Shown here piece after piece: positions 1 to 5,412 of a stretch of 9,588 nt of DNA (positions are counted from its first letter, which is position 1; every line of letters begins with the position of its first letter). The notes under the pieces were generated by a model that worked only from the letters and a program-made list of their open reading frames with translations, made no database searches and was not told the origin of the DNA. Where the stretch lies: contig CARQVR010000037.1 in assembly GCA_949051815.1 (NCBI GenBank), positions 1 to 9,588 of the forward strand, in the 5' to 3' direction. The position numbers and the translations under genes are program-made. The stretch is from an uncultured Lachnospiraceae bacterium (GTDB lineage Bacteria > Bacillota > Clostridia > Lachnospirales > Lachnospiraceae).

Positions 1-49
1 AATACAAGGGATGTAACGATTTTTTCTCTTATCAACTGTCAAAGACGGG

Positions 50-78
50 ATTATAGGTAAAGCACAAAAACCGGTCAA
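50..78 (-). promoter_or_regulatory. Sigma-A-type promoter reading out of the left edge
   Basis: On the minus strand TTGACC (73-78) is followed, after exactly 17 bases, by a perfect TATAAT (50-55). Transcription would start near position 43 and run leftward out of the window. It lies about 45-70 bases past the dprA stop codon, so it most likely drives the next gene. In many clostridia topA follows dprA, but that gene is not visible here. The -35 box sits inside the loop and arm of the candidate dprA terminator hairpin, so the end of one transcript and the start of the next share the same bases. Confidence 0.6.
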
Positions 79-87
79 GCGGTTTGC
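66..87 (-). terminator. Possible weak intrinsic terminator of the comM-dprA unit
   Basis: The minus strand reads AAACCG, a 6-base loop, then CGGTTT (arms 80-85 and 68-73) running into TTTTT. The stem is short, and the T-run overlaps its 3' arm, so this would be a weak terminator. It lies about 35-55 bases after the dprA stop. The hairpin is nearly symmetrical, and the plus strand beyond it is also T-rich, so it could act on either strand. Confidence 0.35.
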
Positions 88-120
88 CTGTTTTCTTTTC
101 TGTTTACCAACTACACTTTT

Positions 121-1545
121 TTACGTTTTCAGGACCCGCATAAAATACCCGCCGCCCACCTGTCCTGCACAACCGGCCGCACACAGCTCCAGAAGCTCTT
201 TGAACAGAACCGGCAGGATTATGGCTTTTCCATATTTTTTCTCATATCTGAGCTTAAGCTCCTGCACCGGCAGCGGATTAAAATCCAGAATTTCCAGCAG
301 TTCCCCCTGCACGCCTTCCAGAAAAACCAGCTTTCCCTGCGCCGGTCTGGCCCATCCGGTCCCCCTCGATACGCCGGTTCCTTTCGGTATGACATTCCCC
401 TTCGACGCGCCTCTCTCTCCGAAAAGCTCCTCCAGCACCTCCTCCGGTGAGGACACAAGTCCGGCGCCCTGCCGGATCAGGCTGTTGCATCCGCCGCTCA
501 ACGGGTCGGTTGCCCGGCCCGGCAGCGCGTACACCTCCCGCCCCTGCTCCAGCGCCATATCCACCGTAATCAGGGTGCCGCTCTTCTCCCGCGCCTCCAC
601 CACGAGCACCGCGTCGCAAAATCCGCTGATAATACGGTTTCTCGGCGGAAAGAGAACCGCTCGCGGCCCGGTTCCCGGCGGATATTCGGAACAGACGCCG
701 CCCTTTGCAAGCAACGCCTCATACAGCTCCCTGTTTTCCCGTGGATAGCAGATATCCACGCCGCATCCGAGAACCCCCAGCGAATACCCGCCCTCTCTGA
801 GCGCTGCGCTCTGTCCGATGCCGTCAATCCCCCGCGCCATACCGCTTACCACCTGCACACCGGCTTTGGCGAAAGCCGCTCCGAACTGTTCCGCCATAAA
901 TCTGCCGTAACCGGTACAGTCTCTTGCGCCGATCAGCGCCACCGTCTTTTTCTCCGCCTGCGGAAGCCGTCCGGCAAAATAAAGGACATACGGCTTATCC
1001 GGTATTCCGGCCAGCCGCTCCGGAAACTGCGGCTCCTCCTCCGTTACCAGAAAAATCCCCTGCTCCCTCATGCGCCGGTACGCGCCCGACACGTCGTACC
1101 CTCTGCTAAACGCCGTCATCTGCGCTGCTTTCTTCTGATACCGCTCTGACAGCTTCCCTGCGAGCGCACCCGATACGGTCATCCGGTAAATTTCCTCCGG
1201 CCTCCCAAGAGACGACAGTGACCGCAGAAAGCCCCTGCTTCCCACACCTGCCGCCTGATACAGCCAGTGCATGTACGCTTTTTCCTCCTCTGTCGCAGTC
1301 ACCGCTTCCGTCTCCGTCCCTTCTGCTCCTGCTCTCTCCAACGCTTCCGTCCCCGTTTCTTCCACTCCTGCTCTCTCCAACGCTTCCGTCTCCGTTCCTT
1401 CCACTCCTGCTCTCTCCAACGCTTCCGTCCCCGTTCCTTCCGCTCCTGCTCTCTCCACCACTTCCTTCTCCGTCCCTTCCACTCCTGTTCTCTCCACCAC
1501 TTCCTTCTCCGTCCCTTCCACTCCTGTTCTCTCCACCACTTTCAT
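121..1545 (-). CDS. dprA: DNA-processing protein DprA (Smf) with an inserted N-terminal repeat tract
   Basis: DprA binds incoming single-stranded DNA in the cytoplasm during natural transformation and loads RecA on it. The encoded protein is 474 residues, longer than the usual 290-380. Residues 3-80 are six copies of a 13-residue Glu/Gly/Thr/Ala repeat. A SAM/HhH-like N-terminal domain follows (about 88-140). The Rossmann-type DprA core (about 195-375) shows VALIGAR, SGMARGID (234-241), FPPRNRIISG (299-308), SGTLIT, ALPG and NSLIRQGA. After a Gly/Lys-rich linker comes a C-terminal winged-helix (DML1-like) domain (about 412-474). I chose the ATG at 1545 because GAGGAGG stands 5 bases before it and overlaps the comM stop. 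An in-frame ATG at 1635 lies inside comM and lacks that support. Spacing of 10 bases from comM indicates translational coupling. The core motifs look intact. What the repeat tract does is unknown. Confidence 0.93.
   Translation of the reverse strand: MKVVERTGVEGTEKEVVERTGVEGTEKEVVERAGAEGTGTEALERAGVEGTETEALERAGVEETGTEALERAGAEGTETEAVTATEEEKAYMHWLYQAAGVGSRGFLRSLSSLGRPEEIYRMTVSGALAGKLSERYQKKAAQMTAFSRGYDVSGAYRRMREQGIFLVTEEEPQFPERLAGIPDKPYVLYFAGRLPQAEKKTVALIGARDCTGYGRFMAEQFGAAFAKAGVQVVSGMARGIDGIGQSAALREGGYSLGVLGCGVDICYPRENRELYEALLAKGGVCSEYPPGTGPRAVLFPPRNRIISGFCDAVLVVEAREKSGTLITVDMALEQGREVYALPGRATDPLSGGCNSLIRQGAGLVSSPEEVLEELFGERGASKGNVIPKGTGVSRGTGWARPAQGKLVFLEGVQGELLEILDFNPLPVQELKLRYEKKYGKAIILPVLFKELLELCAAGCAGQVGGGYFMRVLKT
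1306..1539 (-). repeat. 39-bp minisatellite, six in-frame copies, in the 5' end of dprA
   Basis: Six consecutive 39-bp units begin at 1306, 1345, 1384, 1423, 1462 and 1501 on the plus strand. The units at 1462-1500 and 1501-1539 are identical over all 39 bases. The others differ at a few positions and fall into two subtypes (ending CAACGC or CACCAC on the plus strand). Each unit encodes 13 residues of the form [VA][VL]ERxGxExTxxE. Because 39 is divisible by three, gain or loss of units would keep the reading frame. The coding strand is strongly purine-rich and the plus strand almost entirely C and T. Confidence 0.95.
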
Positions 1546-1550
1546 CACAC

Positions 1551-1557
1551 CCTCCTC
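1551..1557 (-). promoter_or_regulatory. dprA ribosome-binding site overlapping the comM stop codon
   Basis: The minus strand reads GAGGAGG, 5 bases, then ATG at 1545. The TGA stop of comM (1556-1558) shares its last two bases with this site. Ribosomes ending comM are therefore placed to start dprA. This site fixes the dprA start and excludes the upstream in-frame ATG. Confidence 0.85.
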
Positions 1558-3184
1558 AACTCCAGTACTTGCGGTCGGACTGCCGGTAGCAGATGGCCTC
1601 CGCCAGATGCATTTCCCCGATCCTGTCGCTGTCATCCAGATCCGCGATGGTTCTGGCCACCTTTAAAATCCGGTGATAGGCTCTGGCGGAAAGCCGGAGC
1701 GTGGCAAACATCCGCTCCATATAGCGAAGTTCTTTCTGCCCCAGAGCGCAGTAGCGCGCCACGTCCCCGGCTCCCATATCCGCGTTAAAGGGAAACCCGG
1801 CTCCTGCAAACCTGCGCTCCTGCCTTTTTCTGGCCGCCATCACCCGCTCCCTGACCTGCGCGCTGCTCTCCTCCCGCCTGCCGGAAGTCATATCCGCAAA
1901 GGCCATGGGCATCGCCTCCACGCAGATATCCATGCGGTCTAAAATCGGTCCTGACACCCGGCTTAAATACCGCTTCACCTCAAAGGGCGTACAGCGGCAT
2001 CTTTCTCTGTCGGGATAAAACCCGCAGGGGCAGGGGTTCATCGCTCCCACCAGCATAAAATTCGCGGGATAGACATACGTGCCGCTGCTTCTGGCTATCT
2101 GCACCCGCTTGTCCTCCAGCGGCTGCCTTAAAATATCCAGCGTATCCCGCTTAAACTCGGGAAGCTCGTCTAAGAAGAGCACGCCGCGGTGGGCAAGGCT
2201 GATCACGCCGGGCGCAGGAATCCGCCCGCCGCCCGCAAGGGCCTGCCCCGTTATGGTGTGATGGGGATTTAAAAAGGGTCTTGTGGTCCGCAGAGAACCG
2301 GCTGACTGCAGCAGGCCGCAAATGCTGTAGATCGCGGAAACTTCCAGACTCTCCTCTCTGGTCAGCGGCGGCAGAATCGAGGGAATCCGTCTGGCCAGCA
2401 TGGTTTTGCCTGAACCCGGCGCGCCTATGATAAGCAGATTGTGAAACCCGGCGGCCGCCACCTCCGCCGCCCGTTTCAGCGCCTGCTGGCCGTTTATCTG
2501 GGCAAAATCGAGCTGTTCTTCCTTTTGTATCTCCTCAACGGAAGCTGTGACGCAGCCCGCCGCGCCACCGGCCGGGACAAGCGCTTCCCCGGAACGCTTT
2601 CCGTCCCCGCATACAGACAGTTTCCCCGGTTCGCCGTCTTCTCCGTCTGGCACCGGCGAAAGAACCGCCTCCCCCGCAAGCAGCGCCACCGCCTCCTTCA
2701 CGTTTCTTACGCCGACACTTTCCATCTCTCCGATCAGCGCGCCCTCCCACGCGTTTCCCGCAGGCACGATGCACCTTCTGACGCCCTGCCGTGCGCCCTC
2801 CCTCGCGATCGGCAGCACACCGCGGACGGGCTTTAATTCCCCCGACAGTCCAAGCTCCCCCAAAAGCAGCGTCCCCTCCACGGACTCCTGCCCGAGTTTG
2901 CCAAGGGCAATCATAATGCCCACCGCCACGGGCAGATCAAACATGGTGCCGTTTTTTGGCAGATCCGCCGGGGAGAGATTGACGTTGATACACACAGGCG
3001 GCAGCCTGACACCCGCATTCTTGAGCGCCACCTTCACCCGCTCTCTCGCCTCGCGCACCTCGGATCCGGGCAGTCCCACAATCTGAAAACAGGGCAGTCC
3101 CTGAGAAATGTCGACCTCCACCTGAATCAGATGACTTCGAACCCCGTAAACCGCTCCCGATGTAACTGTACTGAGCAAACACAT
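1556..3184 (-). CDS. comM: ComM/YifB family AAA+ ATPase (Mg-chelatase-like)
   Basis: ComM forms a hexameric helicase that drives branch migration of single-stranded DNA into the chromosome during transformation; YifB is the general name. The N-terminal Lon-protease-like (ChlI) domain covers about residues 1-170, with VEVDISQGLP and the NLSPADLPKNG stretch. The AAA+ domain shows Walker A GAPGSGKT (254-261), Walker B GVLFLDE (334-340), a Cys-rich NPCPCGFY...CRC zinc-type insertion (383-398) and the arginine-finger region GPILDRMD (412-419). The Mg-chelatase C-terminal helical domain follows (about 440-542). At 542 residues it is some 35 longer than usual, mostly through a Gly/Ser/Glu-rich linker (about 175-222). 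GGAGG is only 2 bases from the ATG at 3184 but 8 bases from an in-frame TTG at 3178. The TTG would give an N-terminus Met-Leu-Ser-Thr-Val, common in this family, so 3178 is a credible alternative start. It is the first gene of the comM-dprA operon. Confidence 0.95.
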   Translation of the reverse strand: MCLLSTVTSGAVYGVRSHLIQVEVDISQGLPCFQIVGLPGSEVREARERVKVALKNAGVRLPPVCINVNLSPADLPKNGTMFDLPVAVGIMIALGKLGQESVEGTLLLGELGLSGELKPVRGVLPIAREGARQGVRRCIVPAGNAWEGALIGEMESVGVRNVKEAVALLAGEAVLSPVPDGEDGEPGKLSVCGDGKRSGEALVPAGGAAGCVTASVEEIQKEEQLDFAQINGQQALKRAAEVAAAGFHNLLIIGAPGSGKTMLARRIPSILPPLTREESLEVSAIYSICGLLQSAGSLRTTRPFLNPHHTITGQALAGGGRIPAPGVISLAHRGVLFLDELPEFKRDTLDILRQPLEDKRVQIARSSGTYVYPANFMLVGAMNPCPCGFYPDRERCRCTPFEVKRYLSRVSGPILDRMDICVEAMPMAFADMTSGRREESSAQVRERVMAARKRQERRFAGAGFPFNADMGAGDVARYCALGQKELRYMERMFATLRLSARAYHRILKVARTIADLDDSDRIGEMHLAEAICYRQSDRKYWS

Positions 3185-3271
3185 ATCCTCCTTTTCCTGT
3201 AACTGCCCAGTATCTGCACTGTACAGCTACCTTTTTCGTTATGTCTCCCCTTTTACTGCCCTGTTTGTTGA

Positions 3272-3304
3272 ATTTCTGCGGCGAAACGCCTGAATGTCAG
3301 AAAT
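3272..3304 (-). other. Stem-loop in the comM leader
   Basis: On the minus strand ATTTCTG (3298-3304) pairs with CAGAAAT (3272-3278). Inside them GGCG (3287-3290) pairs with CGCC (3280-3283) across a 3-base loop. The structure lies between the predicted transcription start (about 3327) and comM, and no U-tract follows it. It may affect mRNA stability or translation, but no known riboswitch or T-box features were seen. Confidence 0.5.
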
Positions 3305-3312
3305 CAGAATAG

Positions 3313-3326
3313 CCGGAAAGTTCCGG
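3313..3326 (-). other. Hairpin at the predicted 5' end of the comM-dprA mRNA
   Basis: CCGGAA (3313-3318) and TTCCGG (3321-3326) form a near-perfect palindrome, just inside the predicted transcription start at about 3327. A stem at the extreme 5' end of an mRNA often protects it from decay. Alternatively, the palindrome could be an operator for a dimeric regulator just downstream of the -10 box. The sequence does not distinguish these. Confidence 0.45.
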
Positions 3327-3333
3327 TAAAATC

Positions 3334-3363
3334 ATTATGCGCCGTGCGCTGCAGGTTTGTCAA
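3334..3363 (-). promoter_or_regulatory. Promoter of the comM-dprA operon
   Basis: The minus strand has a perfect TTGACA (3358-3363), an 18-base spacer, then CATAAT (3334-3339), which matches the consensus at five of six bases. Transcription is predicted to start near 3327, giving a leader of about 140 bases before comM. It lies just downstream of the pilB terminator, as expected for the start of a new unit. It is an ordinary sigma-A-type promoter; no competence-specific box was recognised. Confidence 0.65.
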
Positions 3364-3392
3364 GAAGAAATCGGGCGCCATCGCAATTTCCC

Positions 3393-3440
3393 ATGAAATA
3401 AAATAAGGAAAGAACGGCTTATCCTCTGCCGCCCTTTCCT
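3393..3440 (-). terminator. Intrinsic terminator after pilB
   Basis: On the minus strand AGGAAAG pairs with CTTTCCT (arms 3434-3440 and 3406-3412). An inner CGGC/GCCG stem (3428-3431 with 3415-3418) lies across a 9-base loop, and TTATTTTATTT follows directly. The structure begins about 50 bases after the pilB stop, so it ends the transcript carrying pilB and insulates it from the comM promoter. The mismatched bases between the two stems form a small internal loop. Confidence 0.75.
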
Positions 3441-3493
3441 GCCTGATTGTCAAAGATGCTTCGTCCTTTTGTTCTCTTTGCGAACCGGTCAGA

Positions 3494-5194
3494 TTACAAA
3501 TCAAACGAAACCTTCATCATTTCATTTACGGAAGTCGTTCCATCCAGCACATATTCGGTGGCGCTCATGCGCAGCGTGTTCATGCCTTCCTCTAACGCCT
3601 TGTTCTTGATCGCCTCGGCTTCCCCGTTCTTGCTGATAATACTCTTGATGGGCTGCGTCACCTCCATGATCTCATAGACGCCGATTCTGCCCTTAAATCC
3701 CGTGCCGTCGCACTTGCTGCAGCCGCAGGGCGCATAGACGGTGACATCCGCATCCGGCTCAAGCCCAAGCATCTCCCGCTCCTCCTCCGTCGGCTTCGCA
3801 GCCCGTTTACAGTCCGGGCAGAGGCGGCGCACAAGACGCTGCGCGATAACGCCCACCACGGAATCCGCAATCAGATACGGCTCGATTCCCATATCCATCA
3901 AACGCGTGATGGTAGCCGCCGCGGAATTGGTATGCAGCGTAGATACCACCAGATGTCCCGTGATCGAAGCCTGCACGGCGATGGAGGCCGTCTCTCTGTC
4001 ACGGATCTCACCGATCATGATAATGTCCGGGTCCTGACGCAGAATGGAACGCAGCGCGCTGGCAAAGGTCAGCTCCGCCTTATTGTTCACCTGTACCTGA
4101 TTGATGCCGTCAATATTTGCCTCCACCGGATCCTCCACGGTGATAATATTGACATCCTCCCTGTTCAATTCGCTAAGAGCCGTATACAGCGTCGTCGACT
4201 TACCGCTTCCGGTAGGTCCTGTGACAAGCAGAATCCCATGCGGGTTCTGTAAAATATGATCGAATTTTTTCAGTTCCTTCGGCTTAAGCCCCAACTGGCT
4301 TTTCTCTCTGGTGAGCGCATTCTTCGAGGTGAGACGCATAACCACCTTCTCGCCATACACCGTAGGCAGAACAGAAACACGGATATCAAACTCCTGTCTG
4401 TCCACAACCTGCGTAATGCGCCCGTCCTGCGGTTTCCTCTTCTCCGCTATGTCCATACCGCCTATGATCTTAATTCGGGCCACCATCGCGGGAAGCAGCC
4501 TGATACTGTATGTCACTTTCTCATACAGTGCACCGTCTATACGGTACCGGATACGCACCTGCCGCTCCATCGGCTCCACATGTATATCGGAAGCGCGCTG
4601 TCTGACAGCCTGCTCAATCATCGTTTTGACAAGCTGCACAATCGGAGAACTGTTGACATCCTCGCTGTACATGTCCTCCTGCTCCGCCATCTGGCTTTCC
4701 TTTTCTCTGGCATACTCCTCCAGAGCGGAGTTAACCTCCACATTGCCAAAATATTTGTCCAGCGCAAGCATGATACTTCTTGTGGTGGAAACGACCGGCT
4801 CCACTTGAAGGTTCGTGATGATCGTTATATCATCCATAGCCGTCATATCCATCGGATCCGCCATTGCCACATGAAGCACGTTCGCATTATCCGGCGCATA
4901 CTCAAAGGGCAGCACCTTATAGCGCTCCAGCACATTGCCGGGCACAAGCTTCAAAATCTCTTCCGATATCGCCACATTCTGCAAATCCACCATCTCATAA
5001 CCGAGCTGGCTGCTCAACGCCCGGGCGATTGCTTCCTCTGTCACGAACCCTTCGTCTACCAGCGTTTCTCCTAATTTACGCCCGCTGCCTTTCTGGCGCT
5101 GCAAGCCTTCCTCCAACTGTTCCTGCGTGATAACGCCGCTGTTGACAAGCACGTCTCCGAGACGTATTTTCTTTCTGTTAAAGTCCATGCCCAT
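3494..5194 (-). CDS. pilB: Type IV pilus assembly ATPase, PilB/GspE family, with MshEN domain
   Basis: This is the cytoplasmic hexameric ATPase that powers polymerisation of pilin at the inner face of the membrane, normally with a PilC-type membrane platform. At 566 residues it has full family length. The N-terminal MshEN domain (1-150) contains two motifs of the form RLGxxLVxxGxI...Q at 11-34 and 40-63 separated by 5 residues, the spacing known for cyclic-di-GMP binding. The C-terminal motor has Walker A GPTGSGKST (326-334), an Asp box (351-358), Walker B DIIMIGEIRDRE (390-401), a His box ending STLHTN (418-423) and the tetracysteine zinc site CPDC (459-462) plus CGCSKC (490-495). These features point to PilB/GspE rather than PilT. 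An AGGGG site stands 3 bases before ATG 5194 and 9 bases before the in-frame ATG at 5188, so the start may be at either. No pilin, pilC or pilT is visible; partners must lie outside the window. It could equally serve a type II secretion-like pseudopilus. Confidence 0.93.
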   Translation of the reverse strand: MGMDFNRKKIRLGDVLVNSGVITQEQLEEGLQRQKGSGRKLGETLVDEGFVTEEAIARALSSQLGYEMVDLQNVAISEEILKLVPGNVLERYKVLPFEYAPDNANVLHVAMADPMDMTAMDDITIITNLQVEPVVSTTRSIMLALDKYFGNVEVNSALEEYAREKESQMAEQEDMYSEDVNSSPIVQLVKTMIEQAVRQRASDIHVEPMERQVRIRYRIDGALYEKVTYSIRLLPAMVARIKIIGGMDIAEKRKPQDGRITQVVDRQEFDIRVSVLPTVYGEKVVMRLTSKNALTREKSQLGLKPKELKKFDHILQNPHGILLVTGPTGSGKSTTLYTALSELNREDVNIITVEDPVEANIDGINQVQVNNKAELTFASALRSILRQDPDIIMIGEIRDRETASIAVQASITGHLVVSTLHTNSAAATITRLMDMGIEPYLIADSVVGVIAQRLVRRLCPDCKRAAKPTEEEREMLGLEPDADVTVYAPCGCSKCDGTGFKGRIGVYEIMEVTQPIKSIISKNGEAEAIKNKALEEGMNTLRMSATEYVLDGTTSVNEMMKVSFDL

Positions 5195-5214
5195 TTACCC
5201 CTATCTTTTTCCTG

Positions 5215-5410
5215 CTTTTCACGCTAACCACCATGTCACAGCCTCACTGTGACTCAAAATCCACGGACGAACAAGTTCGTCCCGGAGAATGCCGTATTTT
5301 GGGCATTCTCCTGAGTGAAAGTGATTTGCAAAGCAAATCCAGAACTTCCAAGTCAGCTTGCTGACTTTGCGATGCAGCCTCTGCTGCTGAGCTTTAGAAG
5401 TTCTTTTCAC
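5215..5410. repeat. 8-bp direct repeat CTTTTCAC flanking the multi-hairpin element
   Basis: CTTTTCAC occurs at 5215-5222 and again at 5403-5410 on the plus strand, on either side of the structured region. This could be a target-site duplication from insertion of the element. Against that, the right copy also forms part of two stems, and an 8-base match can arise by chance. Treat it as a lead only. Confidence 0.3.
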
Positions 5411-5412
5411 TC
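5235..5412 (-). other. Unrecognised multi-hairpin element between the large gene and pilB
   Basis: Almost every base of this 178-bp stretch can be placed in a stem. Simple hairpins are 5235-5253 (7 bp), 5265-5282 (7-8 bp, tiny loop) and 5284-5311 (10 bp, 8-base loop). A nested part follows: outer stem 5313-5320 with 5405-5412; within it, hairpin 5323-5339 and stem 5341-5348 with 5397-5404; within that, hairpins 5350-5367 and 5374-5387. That makes a three-way junction enclosing a second multiloop. The outer stem reaches the first base (plus strand) of the TAG stop region of the large gene. No U-tract follows on either strand, so it does not look like an intrinsic terminator. The loops of two hairpins (CAAG and CTTG) are complementary. 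It may be a dispersed palindromic repeat (REP/BIME or MITE-like), a structured RNA or an mRNA processing and stability element. I do not recognise a named family. Confidence 0.7.

Noticed and set aside
37..42. Second TTGACA near the left edge
   Set aside because: The sequence 17 bases further on (TCGTTA) is a poor -10 box. The promoter at 50-78 is much better.
1633..1635. ATG at 1635 as the start of dprA
   Set aside because: It lies 78 bases inside comM and adds 30 residues unlike DprA. The ATG at 1545 has a strong RBS at proper spacing.
1218..1788. Several plus-strand frames rich in Ser/Pro/Leu across the dprA repeat
   Set aside because: They arise because the C/T-rich minisatellite lacks stops on the opposite strand. 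They lie inside well-supported dprA and comM coding sequence.
3448..3453. TTGACA as a -35 box for comM
   Set aside because: No acceptable -10 box lies 16-19 bases downstream, and the site is upstream of the pilB terminator.
3304..3504. 66-codon minus-strand frame between pilB and comM
   Set aside because: It overlaps the end of pilB, the pilB terminator and the comM promoter, has no good ribosome-binding site and resembles no family. It is best read as intergenic sequence.
5235..5412. Intrinsic terminator for the large gene
   Set aside because: Stems are strong, but neither strand has a run of T residues after any of them, so standard Rho-independent termination is not supported.
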